Source: Modicisalibacter muralis
Lineage (GTDB): Bacteria > Pseudomonadota > Gammaproteobacteria > Pseudomonadales > Halomonadaceae
DNA length: 64,000 nucleotides
Assembly: GCF_900102945.1 (NCBI RefSeq)
Contig: NZ_FNGI01000003.1
Coordinates: forward strand, 62,001-126,000
Reading direction: 5' to 3'
The translations under genes were made by a program, and so were the position numbers. Below the pieces are notes generated by a model that saw only the letters and a program-made list of their open reading frames with translations, had not been told where the DNA came from and searched no databases. Each line of letters begins with the position of its first letter. The first letter of the stretch is position 1. Below are positions 9,838 through 18,673 of this stretch, piece after piece.

Positions 9838-11205
9838 ATGGGTTGGGAAATCGGTATCGAGTGGCTCACCCTGTGGATGTCGCTGTCGCTGATCGTCGTA
9901 CTCATGGCCGGCTTGCCGCTGGGGTTCGCCACCGGCGGCCTCGGCTGCATCTTCCTGTTCCTGTTCGGCGATTGGGCGATGCTCAACATCCTGCCCTCGC
10001 GCATCTTCCCGATGATGACCAACTACCAGCTTTCGGCGGTACCGCTGTTCATTTTCATGGCGACCATGCTGGAACGAGCGGGAGTGATAGAAGAGCTGTT
10101 CGACATGGTCTACAAGCTGCTCGGCGGGCTGCGCGGCGGGCTGGCCACGGCGGCGGTGGTGGCCTCGACCATCATGGCGGCGATGGCCGGCGTGATCGGC
10201 GCCACCGAGGTCACCATGGGCATCATCGCCCTGCCCGCCATGCTCAAACGCTTTTACTCGCCGACCCTGGCGTGCGGTGCGATTCTCGCCGGCGGCACGC
10301 TAGGCATTCTGATTCCACCGTCCATACTGGCCATCCTGTACGCGGTCATCGCGCAGCAATCGGTGGGCCAGCTCTTCATCGGCGCGGTCATTCCCGGCCT
10401 TCTGCTGTCCAGTTTGTACGTCATCTATATCACCATCCGCTGCACGATCAACCCGAGCCTCGGCCCTCCATTGCCGGTCGAGGAACGGGTCAGCGTGCGC
10501 GAGAAAGTTCGCCTGCTGCGCGGCATGATCGCGCCGATCTTTCTGGTGACGCTGGTGCTGGGCGTGATCTTCACCGGTATCGCGACCCCGGTGGAAGCGG
10601 CGGGCATCGGCACCTTCGGCGCCCTGGTGGTGGCGGCGTTGCACCGGCGCTTGAACCTCATTGCGGTTCGCGATGCCGCGCTGACCACGCTCAAGGCCAC
10701 CGCCATGGTGCTGTGGATCGTGTTCGGCGCCACCATATTCGTGGGGTTCTACATTCTCAGCGGTGGCCAGGAATTCGTCGCCGACATGCTGCTGAGCACC
10801 GACCTTGGGTCCTACGGCATCCTTCTCATCATGATGTTCATACTGGTCCTTCTGGGCATGTTCCTGGATTGGGTGGGCATCCTGTTGCTGACGGTGCCCA
10901 TCTTCGTGCCATTGATCACCTCGCTGCCCTTCAACGGCGTGTTCGGCCTGCCCGGCGTGGCGCCGGAAGAGGTAGCCCTGTGGTACGGCGTGGTCTACAT
11001 GGTCAATCTGCAGATCTCGTTCCTGAGCCCACCGTTCGGTTATTCGCTGTTCTACCTCAAGAGCGTGGCACCGCCGGAAGTCACCATGGCCACCATTTAC
11101 CGCTCCAGCCTGCCGTTCATTGCCCTGCAGGCCACGGGGCTGGCATTGTGCATCGTCTTCCCGGAAATCGCCCTGTGGCTGCCGCGCCAGATCTACAGCG
11201 GATAG
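9838..11205 (+). CDS. TRAP transporter large permease (DctM)
   Basis: A 455-residue inner-membrane protein with about a dozen predicted membrane segments, forming the ion-coupled transport channel with the DctQ subunit. Family features include GLPLGFATGGLGCIFLF near the start, the AGVIGATEVTMGIIALPAML segment, GGTLGILIPPSI, and a late LGMFLDWVGILLLTVPIFVP. Uptake by TRAP systems is driven by the sodium gradient rather than ATP, which fits a salt-loving host. It is the last gene of the operon. The convergent hypothetical gene ends 27 bases downstream. Confidence 0.92.
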   Translation: MGWEIGIEWLTLWMSLSLIVVLMAGLPLGFATGGLGCIFLFLFGDWAMLNILPSRIFPMMTNYQLSAVPLFIFMATMLERAGVIEELFDMVYKLLGGLRGGLATAAVVASTIMAAMAGVIGATEVTMGIIALPAMLKRFYSPTLACGAILAGGTLGILIPPSILAILYAVIAQQSVGQLFIGAVIPGLLLSSLYVIYITIRCTINPSLGPPLPVEERVSVREKVRLLRGMIAPIFLVTLVLGVIFTGIATPVEAAGIGTFGALVVAALHRRLNLIAVRDAALTTLKATAMVLWIVFGATIFVGFYILSGGQEFVADMLLSTDLGSYGILLIMMFILVLLGMFLDWVGILLLTVPIFVPLITSLPFNGVFGLPGVAPEEVALWYGVVYMVNLQISFLSPPFGYSLFYLKSVAPPEVTMATIYRSSLPFIALQATGLALCIVFPEIALWLPRQIYSG

Positions 11206-11232
11206 ATGGCATAGATGGCCCGCAAACCAGGG

Positions 11233-11502
11233 TCACTCCCGATACGGCGCATGAGTGCGCGGGGCGTTCGGCAGTTGTTCATCGAGGGATTGGCGATAGC
11301 GGATACAGCCCCGCATGAACTCGGGCCATTCGGGCACCACCGGCGCCAGGTCGCTCGTGTCGGGTAGCAGGGCCCACAGTTGGGGGTGATGCCAGCAGAG
11401 ATCGTGCCCGCTGCAGTCCCGGTGCTGCCGAATCGCCTCGCGCAGGGCCGTCACCTCCGAGATGAGTTCCTCGCGGGTCATGCCTTTCAAGTCTTCGTCC
11501 AT
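11233..11502 (-). CDS. Conserved hypothetical protein
   Basis: This 89-residue soluble protein opens with MDEDLKGMTREELISEVTALREAIRQHRD, a charged helix, followed by GHDLCWHHPQLWALLPD and PEWPEFMRGCIRYRQSLD. The Cys-Trp-His-His cluster could bind metal. The mix of a conserved helix with this motif looks like a real small protein rather than a chance frame. It lies convergent to the TRAP operon and just downstream of the PQQ-type dehydrogenase gene on the same strand. The function is unknown. Confidence 0.65.
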   Translation of the reverse strand: MDEDLKGMTREELISEVTALREAIRQHRDCSGHDLCWHHPQLWALLPDTSDLAPVVPEWPEFMRGCIRYRQSLDEQLPNAPRTHAPYRE

Positions 11503-11546
11503 TTCCCCACCCCTTTCTACCGCCCTGCCGCCTCGCCATGAAGCGC

Positions 11547-12866
11547 TCAGCGCGCTCCACTCACCCGCCAGATGATATTGCCGACATCGTCCGCCACCAG
11601 CAGTGCGCCGTCCTCGGCAATGGCCACACCCACCGGCCTGCCGAGCGCTTCGCCATCCTCGTTGACGAACCCGGTCAGCACATCGATCGGCTCACCGGCA
11701 GGCATGCCACCTTCGAACGGCACGAAGATCACCTTGTAGCCGCTGCGTGGCTTACGATTCCAGGAGCCGTGCTGGCCGACGAACATGCCGCTGGCGAAGC
11801 GTTCGGGCAAGGTGTTGCCCTCGGCCGACGTCAGCCCCAGCGAGGCGGTATGCGGCCCGAGGGCATAATCGGGGACGATGGCGCGCTCGACCAGTTCGGG
11901 GCGTTGCGGCTCGACCCGCTCGTCCACGTGCTGGCCGAAATAGCTGTACGGCCAGCCGTAGAAGCCGCCCTCCTGAACCGAGGTCATGTAATCCGGCACC
12001 AGATCGCTGCCCAGCATATCGCGCTCGTTGACCGCCACCCACAGCTCGCCGCTTTCTTCATCGTTCTCGGTCTGCCAGGCCATGCCGACCGGATTGCGCA
12101 GCCCCGAGGCATAAATGCGATGCTCGCCGGTGTCGGGATCGATTTCCCAAATGGCGGCGCGTCCCCGTTCGTTTTCCATGCCGTTTTCGCCCACATTGCT
12201 GTTCGAACCCACCCCCACATAGAGCTTGCTGCCGTCGGGGCTGGCGACCAGGCTCTTGGTCCAGTGGTGGTTGATCGGGCCGGCGGGCAGCTCGACGACC
12301 GTTTCGCCCGGCGCGGTGATCCGGGTCTGGCCCTCCTCGTAGGGAAAGCGCACCACGGCATCGGTATTGGCCACGTAGAAATCGTTGCCGACCAGCGCCA
12401 TGCCGAAGGGCGAATGCAAGTCATCGAGGAATACCGAGCGCTGATCGGCCACGCCATCGGCGTCGGTATCGCGCAGCAGGGTGATGCGGTCGGCGCTCTT
12501 GCCGCCGGCACCGGCCTTCTTCATGAACCAGCCCATGACCCAGGCCTTGAGCCCGCCCGACTCCTTGGGTGGGCGATTGGTTTCGGCCACCAGCACATCG
12601 CCGTTGGGCAGCACATACAGCCAGCGCGGGTGATCGAGCCCATCGGCGAACGCCACCACTTCGGTGCCCGGCGCGGCCCGTGGCTTGCCGCCTTCGGGCC
12701 AGCCCGTGGCCGGGGCTATGTTCACCGTCGGGATCAATGACGTATTGGGCGGCGGCAATACGGGATCGGGACCGGTCCCGGCGGATATCGGTAGACGGGC
12801 CATATCGCCACAGGCGGTCAAGGTTAGCGCGAGGAATGTGAAAGCAGCCGGACGGTGCAGGGTCAT
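11547..12866 (-). CDS. PQQ-dependent sugar dehydrogenase-like (sorbosone dehydrogenase family) lipoprotein
   Basis: A 439-residue protein with a lipoprotein signal: a hydrophobic stretch ending LTLTAC, with Cys19 as the probable lipidated residue. The mature part is a six-bladed propeller of the glucose/sorbosone dehydrogenase family. Typical segments are [82 protein letters not shown], and [11 protein letters not shown] near the cofactor site. It would act in the periplasm as a quinoprotein oxidoreductase of a sugar or aldose. Whether it binds PQQ here is not shown, since no pqq genes are in the window. Upstream, the divergent intergenic region leads to the small gene at 13068. Confidence 0.85.
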   Translation of the reverse strand: MTLHRPAAFTFLALTLTACGDMARLPISAGTGPDPVLPPPNTSLIPTVNIAPATGWPEGGKPRAAPGTEVVAFADGLDHPRWLYVLPNGDVLVAETNRPPKESGGLKAWVMGWFMKKAGAGGKSADRITLLRDTDADGVADQRSVFLDDLHSPFGMALVGNDFYVANTDAVVRFPYEEGQTRITAPGETVVELPAGPINHHWTKSLVASPDGSKLYVGVGSNSNVGENGMENERGRAAIWEIDPDTGEHRIYASGLRNPVGMAWQTENDEESGELWVAVNERDMLGSDLVPDYMTSVQEGGFYGWPYSYFGQHVDERVEPQRPELVERAIVPDYALGPHTASLGLTSAEGNTLPERFASGMFVGQHGSWNRKPRSGYKVIFVPFEGGMPAGEPIDVLTGFVNEDGEALGRPVGVAIAEDGALLVADDVGNIIWRVSGAR

Positions 12867-13067
12867 AGCGATATCCTTTTCAAATCATCGTAGCACTCAA
12901 CTCAGCTTACGTTAGCCGCTGGTGCCCATTGACCCGTCGCTTGAATACGCCCCAAGAACAGACCTGTCCCAGCGGCTGAAATCTTGTATGATCACCTTGT
13001 AACATTTCCACATTCGGAGCAGACAACACGATCGATCATTCTTACCAAGCCAGCACGGGAGGTTCTC

Positions 13068-13376
13068 ATGAAGGTATACAGACCCGAATGGCAGTGCACG
13101 TTTAACGTAAACGAAGGCGTGGAAGAATCAGCCAGCTTCAAAGAGCGCATCGCCTGGCTTATCCGGGCATTCGCCGACAAGCTGGACGGTAGCGGAAGAA
13201 CGATCACGATCGATTGCAACGTAACCCCTCAAGTCAGCCGCCAGGATGTCGATATCTGCCTGGGAAAAGGCTTTGAAGTAACCCAGAACCTGCTCACGCA
13301 ATTCGCCCATCAGGCTGCCTGCGAATACGTTATGCGTGACGCCAAGGCAGAGCTTTTCGAAGAAGAGCAATGGTAA
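13068..13376 (+). CDS. Small conserved hypothetical protein
   Basis: A 102-residue soluble protein beginning MKVYRPEWQCTFNVNEGVEE. The start at 13068 is favoured over an upstream in-frame ATG because a strong GGGAGG lies seven bases before it. The sequence alternates strand-like and helical segments (FKERIAWLIRAFADKLDG, RTITIDCNVTP, GFEVTQNLLTQFAHQAACEYVM) and ends in an acidic tail. Its codon use matches the neighbours. I recognise no domain. A strong terminator follows at 13407, so it is probably transcribed alone. Confidence 0.7.
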   Translation: MKVYRPEWQCTFNVNEGVEESASFKERIAWLIRAFADKLDGSGRTITIDCNVTPQVSRQDVDICLGKGFEVTQNLLTQFAHQAACEYVMRDAKAELFEEEQW

Positions 13377-13406
13377 TCGGGAATTGACGCACCTGTAGCG
13401 ACCGTT

Positions 13407-13446
13407 AAAACGCTCCATCCGGCCCATTGGCGGATGGAGCGTTTTT
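13407..13446. terminator. Strong, probably bidirectional terminator
   Basis: AAAACGCTCCATCCG, a 9-base loop, then CGGATGGAGCGTTTT form a perfect 15-bp stem with A-run and T-run flanks. It ends the small gene at 13068-13376 and could also stop minus-strand transcription. Confidence 0.85.
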
Positions 13447-13481
13447 AGTCAGGCAGGGCAAATTTCAAGTCATAAGACAAA

Positions 13482-13515
13482 GCCGGCCCGCCAACACCTC
13501 GGTTAGCGGGCCGGC
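13482..13515 (-). terminator. Terminator of the catalase gene
   Basis: GCCGGCCCGC and GCGGGCCGGC form a perfect 10-bp stem 16 bases beyond the catalase stop. On the minus strand it is followed by tTTGTCTT. Confidence 0.7.
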
Positions 13516-13530
13516 GATGAGGCGATACGA

Positions 13531-14985
13531 TCAGCCTTCTTTCACTCCCCTCTCGATCCGTGCACCGATCTCCGGATCGATATTCTTCCAGTACTCGAAG
13601 GCCCGCGACAGCACCGGCTCCTTAACGCCGCCCTTGAGGTGGCCGACGACGTTGGAAACCAAGCGAGCGCGCGCGTCCTCGTCCATGACCTTGTTGATCA
13701 TCGTGTTGGCCTGGCCGAAGTCATCGTCATCCTGTCGCAGGGTGTAGGCGGCACGAACCATGTCGCCACTGGTTTCCCAGGTCGAATCGGCCGGGTAGCG
13801 CTCGCCATCGGCGCTCGGGCCGCCCTTGGAGTTGGGCGCGTACACCGGGTCCGAGACGTTGTTGATCCGCATCGCCCCGTCCTTGCTGTAGCTGTGCACC
13901 GGCACCTTGGGCGAGTTCACCGGGATCTGCTTGTAGTTGACGCCCAGGCGGTGGCGGTGGGCATCGGCGTAGGAGAAGACACGCCCGATCAGCATCTTGT
14001 CGGGGCTGATGCCGATACCCGGCACGAGGTTGTTGGGCTCGAATGCCGCCTGTTCGATCTCGGCATGGTAGTCCGTCGGGTTACGGTCCAGGGTCAGTCT
14101 GCCGACCTTGATCAGCGGGTAGTCGCCATGCGGCCACACCTTGGTCAGGTCGAACGGGTTGAAGCGATAGGTTTCGGCTTCCTTGAACGGCATGATCTGC
14201 ATGTACAGCGTCCAGCTCGGGTGGTCGCCGCGCTCGATCGCATCATACAGGTCACGGGTATGGTAGTCGCCGTCTTCACCGGCCAGCCGGTCGGCCTCTT
14301 CCTGGGTGAGGCACTCGACGCCCTGATCGGTCTTGAAGTGGTACTTGACCCAGAACTTCTCGCCCTGCGCATTCGCCCACATGTAGGTATGGCTGGAATA
14401 GCCGTTCATGTGGCGCCAGGTCTTGGGAATGCCGCGATCGCCCATCAGCCAGGTGACCTGATGCGACGACTCCGGCGACAGCGTCCAGAAATCCCATTGC
14501 ATGTCGTGGTCGCGCAGGTGATTATCCGCGCGGCGCTTCTGGGAACGAATGAAATGCTGGAACTTCATCGGATCGCGGACGAAGAACACCGGCGTGTTGT
14601 TGCCCACCATGTCGTAGTTGCCCTCGGACGTATAGAACTTGAGGGCAAAGCCGCGTGGATCGCGCCAGGTGTCGGGGCTGCCGCGCTCGCCGGCAACGGT
14701 GGAGAAGCGAATCACCGTCTCCGTCTTGGTGCCCGGCTGGAACACCGCAGCCTTGGTGTACTGGCTGACATCGTCGGTGACCTCGAAGTGGCCGAAGGCG
14801 CCGCCACCCTTGGCGTGGGGCTGGCGCTCGGGAATGCGCTCGCGGTTGAACATCGCCATCTGCTCGATCAGGTAGTGGTCGTGCAGAAGCAATGGGCCGT
14901 CGGGGCCGATGGATAGGGAATGTTCGTCGCTCGCGACCGGAATCCCGGCGTCGGTCGTCGTTGGCTTGCGATTGTCGCTCGTCAC
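13531..14985 (-). CDS. Monofunctional heme catalase (small-subunit type)
   Basis: A cytosolic catalase that converts hydrogen peroxide to water and oxygen. The start is placed at the GTG at 14983-14985 (484 residues), because GGGAGAG precedes it at ideal spacing and the encoded start is typical for catalases. A longer in-frame version from 15036 has no such site. Catalytic His57 lies in [15 protein letters not shown], the active-site Asn in [16 protein letters not shown] (about 129), and the proximal heme Tyr339 with Arg335 in [14 protein letters not shown]. The length fits small-subunit clade enzymes. It is a single gene with its own terminator. No OxyR site was identified. Confidence 0.93.
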   Translation of the reverse strand: MTSDNRKPTTTDAGIPVASDEHSLSIGPDGPLLLHDHYLIEQMAMFNRERIPERQPHAKGGGAFGHFEVTDDVSQYTKAAVFQPGTKTETVIRFSTVAGERGSPDTWRDPRGFALKFYTSEGNYDMVGNNTPVFFVRDPMKFQHFIRSQKRRADNHLRDHDMQWDFWTLSPESSHQVTWLMGDRGIPKTWRHMNGYSSHTYMWANAQGEKFWVKYHFKTDQGVECLTQEEADRLAGEDGDYHTRDLYDAIERGDHPSWTLYMQIMPFKEAETYRFNPFDLTKVWPHGDYPLIKVGRLTLDRNPTDYHAEIEQAAFEPNNLVPGIGISPDKMLIGRVFSYADAHRHRLGVNYKQIPVNSPKVPVHSYSKDGAMRINNVSDPVYAPNSKGGPSADGERYPADSTWETSGDMVRAAYTLRQDDDDFGQANTMINKVMDEDARARLVSNVVGHLKGGVKEPVLSRAFEYWKNIDPEIGARIERGVKEG

Positions 14986-15412
14986 GGTGATCTCTCCCTG
15001 TGATGGCGTGGTGACAGGGCCACGCGCATTTTTCAAGCTGGCAGGTCGCGACCACGCAATCCGTTTGCGGCCTTGCGTGGCTGACGTTCACGGCGCATGC
15101 CTGAATAAACACTCACAGGAATATATAGTTAGAAAACACGATGACTGTCCAACGGCCGGCGGCGCGGATAAGGCGTCCGCTGCCCGCCCTGCATTGCGAT
15201 ACTTCGTGCCCAAGCCACGGCGCAAGAGCCGCAAGGCCCGTGTCATGGGAGCCTGCCGCTGACGGCCCGGCATCGTCATTCGATGGGCCATAGGGTCGGG
15301 TTATCCGACCCATCGGTAAATTTCATCGGGTTTCGAGACTCAAGAACGAGCAAGAATAAAAAGGCCAGCCGGTGGGTTTCAGGGCGAGAATCAGTTAAAT
15401 GGGCTCTCGGTC
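14986..15412. other. Intergenic region between catalase and RhuM-Fic genes
   Basis: About 430 bases with no convincing gene. An AT-rich patch (about 15118-15140, including tatatag) probably holds the catalase promoter on the minus strand. An inverted repeat GGGTCGG (15293-15299) with CCGACCC (15305-15311) lies nearer the RhuM-Fic stop and has an alternative outer pairing (CGATGGG with CCCATCG). Without a T-run it is a weak terminator candidate. Confidence 0.5.
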
Positions 15413-16405
15413 TCATTCATCGTGGGTCTCGCTGGCCAGCATATTCATGATCAGGCGAATCATCGTCTCCTTGTTGGCCGGGTCGGACTCGGCCACCAGC
15501 AGAGTCAACGCCGCGAGCCCCACATCGTTGATTACCTGCCCACCCAGCGCATCGAACAGTCGATCATTGCGATACAGGAAGTCCACGAACAGCAAGGCCG
15601 CGCTGCGCTTGTTGCCATCGGCGAAAGGATGATTCTTGACCACGAAATAAAGCAGATGCGCCGCCTTGGATTCCACGCTGGGATAAGCCGGCTCGCCGAA
15701 TACCGTTTGCTCGAGGTTACCCAGTAACGCATCGAAGCCATCGCCGCGTTCGCGGGCAAACAGCTCCGTGGCTTCACCACGTGCCATCAGTTCGGCCTTG
15801 AGTGTCGCCAGCGCCTTTCTCGCCTCGTCAATGCCTGGCAACTGACCGCCCGCTTGGACCTCCGGCTCGGTGAGCAGGCCTTCATCATAGCGTTGCAACA
15901 ACAGAAAAGTCTGCGCATAACGGGCCACGATATCTACCAGCCCACGCCCGCTGTCGGTATCCAGCGCCGGGCTTTGCGCCGCCTTGCGCACCAGTGCCAT
16001 GGCCGCTTCCAGCTCGTGGGCGTTGGCTTCGAAGCGTTGCCGGTCGAGCGTCCAGCCCTGGGTCAGGTGCTCGCGCAGGATGCGTGTAGCCCATTGGCGG
16101 AAACGGGTACCCTGGTGTGACTTGACTCGGTAACCTACGGATATAATCACATCCAGGCTATAGAGCTCGACCGGTTTGTCTGATTTTGCAATATGCATTT
16201 TTTGCATATTGCTTTCTCGCTCGAGTTCTCCCTCCTTAAAAACCTTGCCAAGGTGCCTAGAGATAACTGACTGATCTCGCCCGAATAACTGCACCATTTG
16301 GGATTGTGTCAGCCACACCGTATCCCGGCCCGCATCCAGCCGCACATCTACCGACCTGTCGGCATCCTCGTAAATGATAATGGGGTTGCCGCTATCTATA
16401 GTCAT
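15413..16405 (-). CDS. RhuM-like N-terminal domain fused to a Fic/Doc AMPylase-like domain
   Basis: This 330-residue protein has two parts. Residues about 8-125 match the RhuM/virulence-protein domain (VWLTQSQMVQLFGRDQSVISRH, then YSLDVIISVGYRVKS, and RFRQWATRILREHL), which has a helix-turn-helix-like start. Residues about 150-325 form a Fic/Doc domain with the full active motif HPFADGNKR (259-267, catalytic His259). Fic proteins usually transfer AMP or a related group onto a target protein. No separate antitoxin gene flanks it, so the N-terminal part may restrain it. AAGGAGGAG before the ATG is a strong ribosome binding site. A LexA-box-like site about 90 bases upstream suggests induction on DNA damage. 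Confidence 0.85.
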   Translation of the reverse strand: MTIDSGNPIIIYEDADRSVDVRLDAGRDTVWLTQSQMVQLFGRDQSVISRHLGKVFKEGELERESNMQKMHIAKSDKPVELYSLDVIISVGYRVKSHQGTRFRQWATRILREHLTQGWTLDRQRFEANAHELEAAMALVRKAAQSPALDTDSGRGLVDIVARYAQTFLLLQRYDEGLLTEPEVQAGGQLPGIDEARKALATLKAELMARGEATELFARERGDGFDALLGNLEQTVFGEPAYPSVESKAAHLLYFVVKNHPFADGNKRSAALLFVDFLYRNDRLFDALGGQVINDVGLAALTLLVAESDPANKETMIRLIMNMLASETHDE

Positions 16406-16492
16406 TCAACTCTCTCCTCCTTGAGCGCCAATCCAATTCAGTGTGGGCATGTGCTGTCTATTTCCGAATCGAGTGCTGAACAAGGATTGGTG

Positions 16493-16508
16493 CTGTATAT
16501 AATTACAG
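16493..16508 (-). promoter_or_regulatory. LexA box (SOS operator) before the RhuM-Fic gene
   Basis: CTGTATATAATTACAG fits the gammaproteobacterial LexA consensus CTG-N10-CAG with an AT-rich core. Flanking bases extend the palindrome to 7-bp arms (TGCTGTA and TACAGCA). It lies about 88 bases upstream of the RhuM-Fic ATG and beyond the stop of rlmA, so RhuM-Fic is the likely target. TATACT just upstream on the minus strand could be its -10. Confidence 0.75.
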
Positions 16509-16602
16509 CAGTATACATAGACTGGCATCGGCTTGCATCGTGTTCTGTAAAGCAGACAAACCGCCTCGGCTGGTTCTTGAGAACTAAAAAGCTCACGCTG
16601 AC

Positions 16603-17454
16603 TCAACCAACCGTATCGCGCACCAAGTGTGTCACTCGCACATCCACGCTGACCGTTAGCGACTCCAATGACGCCACCCTCGCCCGCCCCTCGGCATTGG
16701 CGCGGTAGAGATGCGGTGTCATGCTCAGCAGATCGGCAATCTGCTGCGCACCGGTGAGTTCCAGTGGATAGCGAACGGTGTCGGTGGAAAGATGCGTGAA
16801 GCCCTGCGGTACCTGGGCATCGCCAGTGCGCTCCGGCTTCAAGGTGGGATAGATAATTTCGCGCAGCTCGCGCAGGTGATCCGGCCCGGCATCGACCTGT
16901 AGCAGCAAGCCACCCGGCTTCAGCACGCGGGCAAACTCGCTATATACAGGGAAGCCGAACAGGCACAGCAGGCGGTCGAGCGTACCCGGCTGCACCGGCA
17001 GGTTGGCGTTGCTGCCCACCACCCAGCTGGCGCGCTTGTCCTGCTTGGCCGCACAGAGCACCGCCCACTTGGAGATATCCAGCCCCAGCAGAGCCAGTGA
17101 TTGCCCATCACGGGTCGCTTTCGCCAGCTCACGCAGGTAGTAGCCTTCCCCACAACCGGCATCGAGGCAGTTGGCCGTAGTATCGGCAGGTAGACCTGCC
17201 AGCACTGCCCGACTGAGCGCTTCGGCGATCGGCCGGTAATGGCCGGCATTGAGAAAGCGCTGACGCGCCGCCACCATCTCCTTGCTGTCACCCGGATCGC
17301 GTGAGCGCTTGTTCTGTACCGGCAACAGGTGCGTGTAGCCCTGGCGGGCGATATCGAAACTGTGGCCGGCGCTGCAGCGCCACACTGTGCCGCTTTGCTG
17401 CAACGGATCGCCGTCCAGCGGGCAGGCCAGCGCCTGAAAGGGTGTGATGCTCAT
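16603..17454 (-). CDS. rlmA: 23S rRNA (guanine-745-N1)-methyltransferase RlmA
   Basis: A 283-residue SAM-dependent methyltransferase modifying 23S rRNA. The start at 17454 matches the family N-terminus; upstream in-frame codons lack similarity. The N-terminal zinc region reads CPLDG...WRCSAGHSFD, where the second Cys of the E. coli CPLC is Asp. Then comes the highly diagnostic GYTHLLPVQNKRSRDPGDSKEM. The SAM site is DAGCGEGYYLREL, with LLGLDISKWAV following. The Cys-to-Asp change appears usual for Pseudomonas-like RlmA, so loss of activity should not be assumed. The AraC-type gene lies upstream on the same strand, 70 bases from this start. Confidence 0.9.
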   Translation of the reverse strand: MSITPFQALACPLDGDPLQQSGTVWRCSAGHSFDIARQGYTHLLPVQNKRSRDPGDSKEMVAARQRFLNAGHYRPIAEALSRAVLAGLPADTTANCLDAGCGEGYYLRELAKATRDGQSLALLGLDISKWAVLCAAKQDKRASWVVGSNANLPVQPGTLDRLLCLFGFPVYSEFARVLKPGGLLLQVDAGPDHLRELREIIYPTLKPERTGDAQVPQGFTHLSTDTVRYPLELTGAQQIADLLSMTPHLYRANAEGRARVASLESLTVSVDVRVTHLVRDTVG

Positions 17455-17524
17455 GGTCGCCTTATTGGCTTGGGATGGATTTGGCACGCTCCGGTCGCTT
17501 GCCCTGGTACTGAATGCGCCGATG

Positions 17525-18505
17525 TCAGTCGGCCATGGGGGAGTCTGGTGGGTGACGCTGCTCCCTCCGCCAAGTCGCCGGCGGCGCGCCGAAGACGCGC
17601 TTGAATGCCTTGTTGAAGGAGGCCTCCGACTCATACCCCGCTTCCAGCGCGACTCGGGAAATGGAGGTCAACGACTCGCGCAAACGGCGTGCCGCCATCT
17701 TCATACGTAGCCTGGCCAGATAACGCATCGGAGGAATGCCCACCAGTTCCGTGAAACGCTCGGCGAAGGCCGACCGGGACAACCCGACCTGGCGCGCCAG
17801 CATTTCCGTCGTCCAGTGTTGCTCGGGATGGTCGTGCAGATGGGTCAACGCACGACTGACGAACGGATCGCGCAATCCGCCTAACCAGGCACGTTCCTCG
17901 GGCGGCAAGCCGGCAAGATAGCGCTGCACGGCCTCGATGAAGAGCAGTTCGGCAAGCCTGGCGAGAAAAGCCGGTGATCGCACATTCCCGGCGGCCAATT
18001 CATCGGCGGCAAAGCGGAAGGTGCTCTCGATCCACGACCCCGCCGCGCCCTCCGTCACATCGAACGTCATTACACTGGGCAGGATACCGATCAAGCTATC
18101 GCCCAGCATCTCGCTATGCAGGAAACCGCACAGCAGCCGCGTGGTTTCGCCACCACCACCGTATACGATTCGCCCCAGTTCACCGCCGATCATCGGTTGT
18201 ATCAGGTGATCGACGCTGACAGGGGGACAGCCCATTTCACTACACAGGACATGCGGATCGTTACGCGGCAGGACCACGATGTGCCCCGCCGACGCCATCA
18301 CCGGCACGTCCTGGTCCACCTGCAGCAGTAGCCGGCCGGCGCTGACGTAATGGTAAGCGAGGATTCTCTCGGGCATTGGGGTGAATGGCCGGCAGTCTTC
18401 TGGAGTGACCTGCGCCGCCACACACCACGGCGCCGTGAATTCTGCGTCGAGAAAGACGCCGCCAGTGAAGCGGATCATGCGCAGCACATCGAGCGCAGCA
18501 TCCAT
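17525..18505 (-). CDS. AraC-family transcriptional regulator
   Basis: A 326-residue regulator. The N-terminal half is cupin-like (FTAPWCVAAQVTPEDCR, then YHYVSAGRLLLQVDQDVPV and GHIVVLPRNDPHVL), fitting the AraC-type ligand-binding cupin group. Residues about 220-320 form the double helix-turn-helix: LTHLHDHPEQHWTTEMLARQ, VGLSRSAFAERFTELVGIPPMRYL, and a second motif ending YESEASFNKAFKRVFGAPPATWR. Its effector and targets are unknown. It may regulate the divergent TTC38-like gene at 18674, 168 bases away. Confidence 0.88.
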   Translation of the reverse strand: MDAALDVLRMIRFTGGVFLDAEFTAPWCVAAQVTPEDCRPFTPMPERILAYHYVSAGRLLLQVDQDVPVMASAGHIVVLPRNDPHVLCSEMGCPPVSVDHLIQPMIGGELGRIVYGGGGETTRLLCGFLHSEMLGDSLIGILPSVMTFDVTEGAAGSWIESTFRFAADELAAGNVRSPAFLARLAELLFIEAVQRYLAGLPPEERAWLGGLRDPFVSRALTHLHDHPEQHWTTEMLARQVGLSRSAFAERFTELVGIPPMRYLARLRMKMAARRLRESLTSISRVALEAGYESEASFNKAFKRVFGAPPATWRREQRHPPDSPMAD

Positions 18506-18673
18506 CGATCAATACCTCCATCGCGGCGGATCGGACAACAACGCCGGCGCCTCAACCATTATCGCCCACCGCTCATCCAAGTAGTTTAGCAGCTTGATGA
18601 GTGGCCAGACCGCCGCCAGGCGTTCGACACCTCGTCGCCGTCACCCAACTCAAACGTACTGTGGAGTTCTGCC

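Noticed and set aside
9654-11318. A long open frame overlapping dctQ and dctM on the plus strand
   Set aside because: It is an out-of-frame shadow of the TRAP permease genes, with low-complexity Arg/His-rich translation.
17380-17454. RlmA zinc-site Cys-to-Asp change as evidence of a dead enzyme
   Set aside because: The CPLD form appears usual in Pseudomonas-like RlmA and the rest of the protein is intact.
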